Below the pieces are notes generated by a model. It had not been told where the DNA came from. It did no database searches and saw only the letters and a program-made list of their open reading frames with translations. Both the position numbers and the translations under genes were made by a program. This document shows, one piece after another, positions 24,900 to 35,109 of a stretch of DNA of 64,000 nt (position 1 is its first letter; every line of letters begins with the position of its first letter). This DNA comes from Ridgeia piscesae (Eukaryota; Annelida; Polychaeta; Sabellida; Siboglinidae): NCBI GenBank assembly GCA_025642075.2, contig JAODUO010000435.1:103501-167500 (forward strand). Reading direction: 5' to 3'.

Positions 24900-26270
24900 G
24901 TACAAAATCTCTTTTACTCTTTCAAGTAGAATCATCATTGCTTTTTCTCCCTCCAATGTTCTATATTTTAAAGTGCTTACTACATCTTAACATCTTACCT
25001 TCCAGGTGTGTAAGCAAATGTTTACCAGTTGATGTCAAACTAATACTTTTTTGTATCCCCCCAAAAAAGATAATTTTCAGTATAAAATTTCAGGTACAAC
25101 AGTTTCTAGCATTAGTTGTTCCATATCCTTATTGATAAATAATATGCAGTAGCAGACTTCAGATACACATTGAATAACGGACAATTTGCTGGTCATTTGA
25201 AAAAGGAATTGGAAATGCCTAATCTGATAACGTTCATTATGTGACAGACTGACAGTCTGCATTAAAATTTAAAGTTACAAAATGCAGGACATAAAAGGTT
25301 AGACCCCAGCTTATTTGCACTGAAGCACAGGGCCCTAAAAGCCCTTGCCTAGCTACCTATGTCCCACTCCCTGGAAATAACCAGGTGCGGCATAATTTAT
25401 GACCCACTACAACCCACGTCCGTATTTCGGTAGAGACGCACATTCATGCAAGTGTACACGAAATCACACTGAGTGATCGCATGATGGAATCTACAACGTT
25501 GACAATAATTGAGTGATATACTTCCTACTTTATCTCGTGCCGAGCTGTGTTACTTTATGCAAGGTGACAGTGTTTCACCTACGCAGTCTTTTTATAGTGC
25601 TGATCTTACAGCACTAAAGTGTTAGAAGGCGTCAAAGTCACTGGACATGTCATTGAACCATCGTCGGTGTCGTAGATCTGTATTGATTTGTATGTCGTTC
25701 TATATTGAACATTATCTTTTTATTGCCACGTATAGATGCTTCCGGCTGAGCATTTACCTGAAGAAAAATATCGATGGTGCGGAAAAACATCATCAGTGAT
25801 GATGTTATAGTTGGGGAGCGATCCGTTAAGTTTTTATTTGGTTTACCCCATGTAAATTATAGTGTACATTTAGATTTGTTTTCAGCATGATAACATGGTG
25901 AGTGGTAGATTTTGTCAATATTGACCACCGTGTCTAGTTTACAAATTGTGTGTTCCAAGATTGGTGGATATGCCTGAACATTTTTCACAAATCAAGTTAG
26001 GTTCTGCGGTTGGCATTTGAATTATCCCATTTATCCATGTGTATTTGGGAAGGGGTGTGGGATGAACACTCTCCAGTGATGGGAGACACTGGATTGGTCT
26101 AGGTCCATTGGACTGGTGGGGGGTAGGTGGGGTGTAGGTGAGCCTTATTTGCAGTTTTACACATTTTGGAATCCAACTAATTTTGTCCCCAATTGCAGTG
26201 AAATATCTGTTTAGCGTATGACAAACCTAGGTGTAATATTATTTAAGTGGTATATTACCAGGCAAATGTA
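24900..26270 (+). other. Start of neurexin intron 1, no recognisable gene
   Basis: This is intron sequence following the gtacaa donor. The neurexin frame stays open to 25135 by chance, but the residues do not resemble a neurexin. The rest is AT-rich unique sequence. A short stretch around 25310-25440 (accaggtgcggcataattt) looks like a decayed interspersed repeat of unknown class. Confidence 0.6.
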
Positions 26271-26273
26271 CAA

Positions 26274-26314
26274 ACATGCACGCATGCACACACACGCACA
26301 CACACGCACACGCA

Positions 26315-26374
<60 letters not shown>

Positions 26375-26515
26375 CCGCATGCACTTACATACACATTTAC
26401 ATGTACACACAAACACACACACATGTATGCATGCAAGCACGCACACACGCACACACGCACACCCGCACACATGCATGCACACACGCACCCACACACGCAC
26501 GCACGCACACAGACA
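26274..26515. repeat. (CA)n microsatellite and degenerate flanks
   Basis: A CA-rich tract, purest at 26321-26372, with CGCA and CATG interruptions afterward. Confidence 0.95.
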
Positions 26516-28200
26516 CTTATTGAGAGATGACATGGTCCTAAGTGTGCGCCAAGTCTTAAATTGATCGTGCATTTTTAATGTCTTCAACAGACCTTCGTTT
26601 CTAATTGAATCTTTTAGGAAAGTTATTGAAAATATGTGTGCCATTTGATATTGCTTGCAAATGATACAGTCTGACATAAAATAACTCCTATAGTGGTTTT
26701 AATTTATATTTTAGTTACTTTTTATTAAACTTGTGGGAGAGAAACATACCGGTATTAAGGTTTAGAAAAAATTGGTAAATAGAAAAGTCTTCAAGCAGGT
26801 CTTAAATGTGATCACTGATTCATGTTCCATGGAGAATATACATGTATGTATGACATTTGCGATATGTGACTGATGTGTAGGACTATATATAGGATATGTG
26901 ACATTTCATTTGATCATGAAATGTGGCTGTATTTCTCCTGAACACTACTCTGTCTTAAATGTCAGTCTCACAGCAACGACACTAAGGCATTAGATGGAAT
27001 AAATTCTGATCACTCTGTCATTGTCGCTGTCTAAACAGTACTAGTATCTGGACACCTTAGCTACATCACCATTTTATTGCTGAATCCTTTTCGTCGACGC
27101 AACCTAAGTAATCCAGCCAGACACACTAGCCACAGACAAAAACTGACCAACCGAAATAAGATGCAGGAGTCACCAATGATCCACAGATTTCTCGAATCAC
27201 ACTTGACATGTCTTTCAATGGTGGTTTAACACAAGGGGAGAGTGACACATCCCACGGGAAAGTGCCATTGATTTTGTGTCCCGGTGCAAATTCGGGCCGA
27301 GATTGCGTCGCCGAATATCGCTGAGGATTATCTGCCACTATCCTCCATCTTCACTGTTGCTGTCTGCCGGATTAGTGGCGGATTAGCGCCGTGGCAATAT
27401 TGACACGACTGACGGCAGACTTATTAGCGCCGCAGTGCCGTTTAATTGCACAGTCACTTAGCATGTTCCTGGCTTTTTCAGCTACTGTAGCCGGATGCTA
27501 TTTTGATGAATGAGAACGACCGGGTGTTGTGGCGGATCCCAATTTGTTGACAAGCGCCGCAGCAAATCCATTTCCTCGCCTGTGTTAGAGAGGAGATTCT
27601 CTGTGATTGCCCGGGTCTGAGGTGGGCAGCTTCGACACTGTTTGATTAGAAAAAAACGTGCAGTCTGGGAAGTATTTATTGTTATTTTTCCCACGACCGG
27701 TAACTGATGCCGCGGGACGAATCTCAGCAGTGATCATGAACGATCTCTTCTTCGTATTCGCAAAACTGCAATAACATGCTCAGGGAATTATATCGTCTGT
27801 CATCGCAAGTCCTGCTCGAAATCAGCTACGTGTGAATTGATGACGATAAATAGATACGACTGTTTTATTGCTTTCTGATTCGTCTGGTCTCGCTGGGAAA
27901 AGGCATAGGACAGTGACCAGTGGCAGACAATGTTTGCAGTCTGATTCATTATTGCAGATGTTAATGCATTGACACTTAGTTAGAATCTGTGCTAAATAAT
28001 TGGCATTGTGTTACTGGATTCCACTCCGTCACTCAACAATGAATATATGAAATGTTTCACACCTTTTTGTGAACACAATTTATTCAACTGATGTATGATG
28101 TTTCATTTAAAATTAATTTTTATCTTAATTTTTTTTAATAAATTTTATTAAAAAAGTGGTTGGTCTGACAATTTTCTTCTGATGTAAAACGGGAATGTAT
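26516..28200. other. Intronic unique sequence
   Basis: No exon is recognised. 27060-27800 is a compositionally richer unique stretch ('ggattagcgccgtgg', 'ttattagcgccgcagtgccg') without repeats. It is a candidate for conserved non-coding sequence, which only cross-species alignment could test. Confidence 0.4.
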
Positions 28201-28209
28201 AATAATTTT

Positions 28210-28268
28210 AATAATGTAGAATGCAAATATATATATATATATATAATGTAGAATGCAAATATATATAT
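28210..28268. repeat. Direct duplication of a TA-flanked segment
   Basis: 'aatgtagaatgcaaatatatat' occurs twice in tandem immediately outside the left arm of the fold-back. Confidence 0.8.
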
Positions 28269-28269
28269 T

Positions 28270-28476
28270 CAGTGAATGCAGAGCCAATCAACCGTCTGTT
28301 TAGATACAGTCTTACTAGTGTGTGATATGCAAGATACAGTCTAGGTCTGATATATGTCATCTCTGTGTAATATTTGATTGCTAATTATATATATATAGAT
28401 ATATAATTAGCAATCAGATATTACACAGAGATGACATAATCAGCCTGATTACTGTCATACCTGTGAATATTTGATG

Positions 28477-28547
<71 letters not shown>

Positions 28548-28659
28548 GCAATCAGATATTACACAGAGATGACATATATCAGACCTAGACTGTATCTTGC
28601 ATATCACACACTAGTAAGACTGTATCTAAACAGACGGTTGATTGGCTCTGCATTCACTG
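28270..28659. repeat. Fold-back: near-perfect long inverted repeat
   Basis: The left arm (28270-28388) and right arm (28541-28659) are reverse complements over about 119 bp with one mismatch (attTgatt against atCtgatt). Between them lie a partial reverse copy (about 28399-28437), a diverged direct copy (about 28457-28480) and a TA tract (28478-28541). The terminal sequence is CAGTGAATGCAGAGCC on both ends. It is a strong hairpin former and could be a fold-back transposon or palindromic duplication. Confidence 0.95.
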
Positions 28660-28886
28660 ACCACTGTCAGCAGCTGCGCTGACCATTGGTCATCAACAAA
28701 TGGACGCCACTGGCATTGATTAAAGTGCCAGGAATCTACTAGACTAACACCAGCAGGTGATGACCTCTTAGCTGTCAGACATTGGCATCGGGTGTGACCC
28801 AGGTGGGCATACTCGTCCTTTATCTCTCATTCCTTCTCTTGTACACGTCTGCGGTGTCCTCTTGTAGGCACTCTGGATGAAAGGAA

Positions 28887-29476
28887 CATCAGCTTATTGA
28901 ATTGGACAATCATGCTTTTTTGGCAGACTCGTGGATGTTAACTCACACACGTGCATGCATATTATAAGCCAGTTTAGATGTGCTTTCAGATCTGAATTAT
29001 CCTACACATGTATATGTGATACCCATTTGTAAGACATAACTGACAATATTTATGATTTTGGAAGACCTTTTCTTCTCCTTTTTTTTACCTGCCCACCAAA
29101 ATTTCTATCAGTCCACCAAGGCTTTATGCAGGATAAAATTATTACCAGTCACATGTTTTGGTGGACACATGGATGTTAACTGTTAAACCAGTTTACAAAC
29201 TTTAAAATGTGTCTGATAACCTGAAATAGACTACAAACACACATGTGACAGCATTTTCACTGACTTTCAAGGCATAACTAACAATATGTATGGTTTTGGA
29301 AGACTTTTTGCTCCTTCATTTTTTTTTTTTTACCCGTCCACCATATTTCTACCCGTCCATATTAGTTTTTACCCATCCAAATGATGGGTGGACGGGTCTC
29401 TACATAAAGCTATGCAGTCCACAATGGGTTTTATCAGTCCAAATGACTGGTGGATGGCCCTCTGCATAAAGTTATG
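28887..29476 (-). mobile_element. hAT-like MITE (family C), copy 2, split by copy 3
   Basis: The - strand 5' end is 'cataactttatgcag' (complement ending at 29476). The body runs from 29422 back across the insertion at 29117-29414 and continues to about 28887. The left terminus is diverged ('catcagctt'). The interrupted block 'cagtccac|aatgggtttta' is continuous in other copies. Confidence 0.85.
29117..29414 (-). mobile_element. hAT-like MITE (family C), copy 3, nested, with perfect 8-bp TSD
   Basis: The ends are 'caaggctttatgcag' at 29117 and 'ctacataaagctatg' at 29414, giving inverted termini CAWRGCTTTATGYAG. The 8-mer 'cagtccac' occurs at 29109-29116 and 29415-29422 as an exact target duplication. 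Length is 298 bp with no coding capacity. The eight-base duplication and CA-starting termini fit hAT-superfamily transposition by a partner elsewhere. Confidence 0.95.
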
Positions 29477-29479
29477 GCT

Positions 29480-31290
29480 GGAAAGGGAACAGCAATGTCA
29501 GTTTCCAATATTAGAAACAGGACCGACTGACGACAATCCTGACAGTGATGTTTACCACTTCTGAACAAATATCCACTTCCAGCGAACTCCTCGGTGGAGC
29601 ATACGTAATGTCGAGTCAACGACTAAAAATAGGAACTTTTCATATTGTTTCCAACGATGTGGAAATTCCAATTCTTGGCACCTACAGATTAGCCGCAAGT
29701 GAGCGGCCTCGTCTTTTATGATTAATCTAATGCATTAGACGCGTTACAACTTGAAACGACGTTACAACTTGAAAGTTGCTTCTGCTGGTGAACTAGTTCC
29801 TGTTTCATTTCTTCCACGGCGTCTGCCACCTTCAAATTAGATTTTCCAACCTGCCTAACTTTATCAGCGCTTCAGATTTCTGCAGCTTCTTTTTGATGGG
29901 AAGCGAAATTTGCAATTTATCACACTCTAAGTGGATTGGTCGAGGCCCCACTCGGGGACAGACGGTGTGAGTTCGATAACAGAATGTTGTTATTTTGTTT
30001 CGCTTTGAACCCGCAATAACTTTGCGTTACGAATGATTGAGCCAAGAGTCTTGAGACTTGGACAGATCGTTACGCTTTGCCAAAAGTAATCGGTGTGGTT
30101 TGTATTCGTAATTAAATCACGTGAAGTTTAGTAGCATAGTTTGTTGCCCAGTTTTTGTGAATGCTGACAGTGTGATGTTTTTGTTGTTGTGGTAGTTAGA
30201 GGTGTTTTTGTTGACATATTTGTGTAGTGGATCCCCCTCCCAAGCAGCACCTATTGGCGATATTCACCCCTCAAAAATGGGCATTTATTGAAAATGATGA
30301 CTTCTTGGAAACAGCAACAACAGCAAAATCTGGAAAATTACCACCAGAATTGACCAAATATTGAAAATTATTTCTTGAATATTGTTAGTCAGTTTCTATG
30401 CATCCATAAGCACTAGGCTCAGTCATCGCTAATTTAAGTCTATAGCCAGCCTTATCAATCCAACAAACTGCAAAACATCAGAAAAAAAATACATTTTAAA
30501 AACAAAAAATGAACATGATGATTTCTCGAAAATTACAACCTCTTCATAATGACCGAGCATCTAAGACAATCAATTCTTAATGCCTCTATTAGCCACCCCT
30601 CTCATCAGATTACCTTTTCTCAGCCTTGTGTGTGGACTTATCAGATTAAAGTATTAACCTTTGTTCAGCTGTCCCTTGCTGCATTCAAAAGCAATTAATG
30701 TATTTGTTGAAACTTAATTTCAATTCAGTTCAATTTTATTTCAACACCTCATATCTTGACACAGTAAATTCAGGGTGCTTACATGTAGAAGTAAACATAG
30801 ATTACGAATGTAAAAGTTACATTACAACACAGTGTATATAGTACTTATGTACTACAACAGATCAGCAGATTAATTAACATTGCAATAATAACATAACGCA
30901 CACAATTATGTAAATAATGTCATTTGTTTTTCCAAAATTTTTGTTTACTCTATTTAATGTACCCAGACTATGTAGTCTGCCTACCTTGTCTTTGCATCTT
31001 GTTGTGTAAAGGTGTTTTCCCAGTGTCATTAGACAGAGTAGTTTTGAGGGGACACAGTCAATGTCTAACTTAAGTAGGTTGGTCTAGCATGACCATCAGT
31101 CAACAAGTCCTAATTGCAGGGGGAATTGGCTCCAGCACAGGGCCCTATTAGCCTTCATTAAGGTGCCAGGTGCCACTGATGTCATTAGGACAAGTAGTGG
31201 CCTGGGCTACTTAAGCTGAGGGTGTTAAGTCTACCTGCAATCATGAACATTACTCACTCACTCCCACTGCTCTCACTTAGTCAATAGATC
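29480..31290. other. Intronic unique sequence
   Basis: No exon recognised. A short tandem duplication 'cgttacaacttgaaa' lies at 29739-29775. 30716-30760 has a - strand LINE-type tail (ATTGAA-like repeats next to 'ttttatttcaacacctcat'). 29620-30060 is unique, relatively CG-containing sequence. Confidence 0.4.
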
Positions 31291-31299
31291 ACTTGATCT

Positions 31300-31429
31300 C
31301 TCCCTCCCTCTCTCTCTCTCTCTCTCTCGCTCTCTCTCTCTCTGTCTCTCTCTGTCCGTCCGTCCGTCCGTCCGTCCGTCCGTCCGTCCGTCCGTCCGTC
31401 CGTCCGTCCGTCCGTCCGTCTGTCCCTTC

Positions 31430-31470
<41 letters not shown>

Positions 31471-31487
31471 CTCTCACTGTCTCTCTC
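31300..31487. repeat. (CT)n and (CCGT)n microsatellites
   Basis: CT-rich runs flank a CCGT tetranucleotide tract at about 31353-31420. Confidence 0.95.
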
Positions 31488-31745
31488 CCCCTCCCTCTCA
31501 CTCCCTCCCCTATCTCTTCCTCTCTCCCTCCCTCCCTCTCACTCCCTCCCCTATCTCTTCCTCTCTCCCTCCCTCCCTCTCACTCCCTCCCCTATCTCTT
31601 CCTCTCTCCCTCCCTCCCTCTCACTCCCTCCCCTATCTCTTCCTCTCTCCCTCCCTCCCTCTCACTCCCTCCCCTATCTCTTCCTCTCTCCCTCCCTCCC
31701 TCTCACTCCCTCCCCTATCTCTTCCTCTCTCCCTCCCTCCCTCTA
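31488..31745. repeat. 41-bp pyrimidine minisatellite, about 6 copies
   Basis: 'cccctatctcttcctctctc' recurs every 41 bp (e.g. 'cctatc' with its A at 31512, 31553 and 31594). The copies are almost identical, which suggests recent expansion. Confidence 0.95.
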
Positions 31746-32485
31746 TCTCTGTCTCATCCTCCCATCATTAACCAGTCTTCACACCTCACTGTCCTTCCTC
31801 CGTGACCTATTCCACCTTCCCCTACTTTCCCCTGGCTATTGCCTTCCCATTGTCCCTCATACCACCAATTCGCACTGCTTCTCTTTTGGTCTGTGATCCC
31901 TCCTTCCATCAATTAATCCTTCCTCCATTCCCCTCAAGCACTTTCTCCTTCACACCATCCTTTCTCCATCTCCATCTTTTCCTTTCTCCCTCCCTATCTC
32001 ACTTTTCCCACCTTCCCTCCCAATCTCCCTCCATATTTCCCCCTCCCTGAGCTTACTCCCTTCTTCTTTCCCTCCTCCCACTCCTTCCATTTCCCATCCC
32101 TCTGTCCAACCTTACCTAGCTCTCCCCCAACTACCTGCCTCCCCCGGGTCTGTGTTAACACAAGTAATGATCAAGTACAATATGTTGGCCTCTGGGTGTA
32201 ATGATCAAATGTCAAACTATCACCTAACATTGCTCTCATGATATCTCCTTCCTTGTGTTTCAGTTGTACGTACGTTTACACTGGGGACAATTTACAATTT
32301 ATGACATTTGTCATCGGTGGAATGACATGAGAATAAATAATAAAAATAAAGCTAAGAAAAACCAGGTCACGTATTTGGAGAGAGGAGACCACTGGATCCT
32401 GATCACTGTAAACACAAAATGCACATGTTGAAATAGAAATATGTAATATGTGTATTGGAATATCAGGGAAAGAATCCGCTGATAG
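31746..32485. other. Pyrimidine-rich then unique intronic sequence
   Basis: CT-rich to about 32130, then ordinary AT-rich sequence up to the next MITE. No gene is seen. Confidence 0.5.
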
Positions 32486-32800
32486 CATCGCTTTATGTAG
32501 AGACCCGTCCACCATCATTTGGACAGGTAAAAACCATTGTGGACGGGTAGAAATATGGGTGGAGGGGTGATGGATGGGTAAAAAAATGAAGGAGCAAAAA
32601 AGGTCTTCCAAAACCATAGATATTGTTAGTTATGCCTTGAAAATGAGTGTAAATGGTGTCACATGTGTGTTTGTAATCCTTTTAAGGTCATCAGACACAT
32701 TTAACAAAAATAAAACTATCTTAACATACAATAACAGTTAACATCCATGGGTCCATGAAAACGTGTGACTGGCAATAATTTCATCCTGCATTAAGCCCTG
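32486..32800 (+). mobile_element. hAT-like MITE (family C), copy 4, with perfect 8-bp TSD
   Basis: Starts 'catcgctttatgtagagacc' and ends 'ctgcattaagccctg'. The flanks 32478-32485 and 32801-32808 are both 'gctgatag'. At 315 bp this is the best-preserved copy with clear borders. Confidence 0.95.
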
Positions 32801-33445
32801 GCTGATAGTGGTAGGTAGATAAATCATATACTCTTCGCTAGAACAATATTGTAGTCTATGATTTGCTTTTATGGGAAAAGTGTTTTGGCATGAAATGAAT
32901 AGAAAATAGAAAAGAAATGAATATTATTTAGTAGGTAACAACTGATTGCATGAATTTTCACCATTGTAAAAACAAAACACCATGGCTATCTAGATATTAA
33001 CTTGTCAGAACAAGTGTTATTTTGTCTGTACACATACAATTAACTAAGTACACTGATGCGTGGTATGCAATACATTTGGGAATAACACACAAGGAGTATG
33101 ATATCAGAAATATGTTCGTATTTATTCTGTGGTTTGCAATAACATCTGCATGTCTGAGAATGCAGACAGGCAGACAGACAGACAGACAGACAGACATGTT
33201 TTTCTGGCCTGCAGTGAGGTGTAACTTCAATATGTAGATCTGTTCTGTGTAGGTTGACGATTGTCTGTCGACCAGATGTCATACTTGGAGATATCATGCA
33301 GGCAAAAAAGCACGTTACCGATTTCTACTTGAAGTACTCATTTGTCAATACCTGTCACCAGGGGAAATTGCTTTTTATTTTGACACCAATTAGATGAGTG
33401 TTATAATTTATGCAGGAAATAATACAAGTCCACTCTATGACATCA

Positions 33446-33521
33446 TATAGATTAAGCTTAGTTTGTATAGTTAGGCTTAATCTATGTAATGTTTTTATTT
33501 TTACAATTCATGAATTGTAAA
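33446..33521. repeat. Two adjacent palindromic hairpins
   Basis: 'atagattaagc' (33447-33457) pairs with 'gcttaatctat' (33475-33485). Directly downstream is the 22-bp palindrome tttacaattcatgaattgtaaa at about 33500-33521. Confidence 0.85.
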
Positions 33522-33549
33522 CATACAAATCTAATGAAGTCAAACTATT

Positions 33550-33786
33550 TTTGGTGGACACATGTTAATGTTAACTCGTGTACATACAAGCCAGTTGAGA
33601 TGTATTTTATGACCTGAAATAAACTACAAAAACACCCATTTTCAAAGCATAACTGACAGCTAGTATACGATTTTTGAAGACTGTTTTTTGTTCCTTAATT
33701 GTTTAACCATACAGTGATATTTCTACCCGTCCGCAACAGGTTTTACACGTCCAAAATGGGTGGACGGGTCTCGGCTAAAAGCTATG
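33550..33786 (-). mobile_element. hAT-like MITE (family C), copy 5, truncated
   Basis: Carries the terminus 'agctatg' complement at 33786 and the shared body ('tttctacccgtcc', 'gggtggacgggtc', 'ggtggacacatg'). The other terminus is missing beyond about 33550. Confidence 0.8.
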
Positions 33787-33789
33787 ACA

Positions 33790-34780
33790 ACATGGATGGA
33801 ATTAGTTTGCTCTAAACAGCTGTAAGAGCGATATGGAAAACATCCATAAAACGCTCTTTAAAGGAAGTATTAATTGTTGCTGTTCAGTTGCAGTAGCATC
33901 TGAACTACGGTCCACTTGATTGGTGGTTCAGGATCCTAAGTTTCTTTAACAAGTACGAATATATTGCTGTCAGATATCAAGCCAGGAACTGCTTTTTTGC
34001 TGTGAAATCTGAAGCCAAATCTTGGCAGCATTACAGAAAACTGTCGACAAAATCAACACTGCACAAACGTTCAACACTGCACAAACGTGTTTGCCAGACA
34101 CATATGTTGGCCAGCCAAAAATACAAAGATCGTAAGCATAAAAATTATATGCAACTGGCATATATGCTAGCTAACACCATAGCCCTTGGGTGTCTCTCAA
34201 ATTAACGTTAAAATCCAATAAAATGCTACGGTTAATCGATATAAACACAATGCACGACAAAGCGCCACTGTAACACCGATACATTTCCCAGATGTAATGG
34301 AAACCCAATACGTTTCATGCTAATTATTGTGGAACCTGCTCTTTTTGCGAATTCACCTTTCAAAATGCATGAGATTAAAGGTATCAATGTAATTACTCGA
34401 AAGGTGGATTCTTGTCGATTCTTACGACGAGGTAGCTTTATGAATAGTTAAACAGTTAATTACGACCGGGCTAGTGTTTTTTTCAGGTTCAGCTCATGTT
34501 AATGCAGTACAGAATCTGGTTTTGACATTCAGCTTTTGTTTTCAGTCACCCGGGGGATGGTAGGTTTGAAATGTTACTGGGCCCCAGGGCCCAAGGTACT
34601 GGCCGAGAATTTGAGGAAGACATAAAAAACAAACAAACATGTGTTTAAGTGCATCACTGTCGTCTTGCATAATATACATTGCATAACCACTTCTTAGCTA
34701 GCTATGGCAATGTAACTTGTGACATAATTATTTTATATATCATGTAGTTTCATTAATCAAAGGTCCTCTGCCCAGAATTG
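33790..34780. other. Intronic unique sequence
   Basis: No exon recognised. A tandem duplication 'caacactgcacaaacgt' lies at about 34052-34089. Confidence 0.5.
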
Positions 34781-34787
34781 GTCAAGC

Positions 34788-35070
34788 ATTAACTTGTAAC
34801 TGGACGTCAGCTGTTGAGAATACGGGAAAGTTCAATATCAAAGAGCAGTTAACTCTACCAGCATTTGGCATTATTGCCAATCGATTTGTGTTTGAAACTG
34901 GATGTTTTGGTCACCATTTGAACGTGTTGCAGGTGAAATCTTTCAAATTGTGAATATTGTTCAGAGTTTAAAAAGTAACTATGTAAACAAAGTATGTAAA
35001 TTGGCACATGCACATGTTACTGCCTGTAACATGTGCATGTTGTAGTTATGAGAGTGTACCATTAAATGAA
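34788..35070 (+). mobile_element. MITE family D, copy 1, diverged and lacking its 3' end
   Basis: Shares 'ggcattattgccaatc', 'tttgaaactggatgttt', 'accatttgaacgtgttgcaggtg', 'aatctttcaaattg' and 'aagtaact' with copies at 40686, 56107 and 56742. The expected 3' end is replaced by two palindromes. Confidence 0.75.
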
Positions 35071-35100
35071 AAGTGATTAATTAAAGCTTTAATTAATCAC
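35006..35100. repeat. Pair of perfect palindromes
   Basis: Acatgcacatgttac (35006-35020) and its exact complement (35026-35040) form a 15-bp stem with a 5-nt loop. At 35073-35100 a 28-bp loopless palindrome is centred on AAGCTT (arm gtgattaattaaag). Confidence 0.95.
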
Positions 35101-35109
35101 ATGATATTT

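Noticed and set aside
24900..25135. Continuation of the neurexin reading frame
   Set aside because: Similarity stops at the ACAG|gtacaa donor and the downstream residues are hydrophobic filler without EGF or LNS features.
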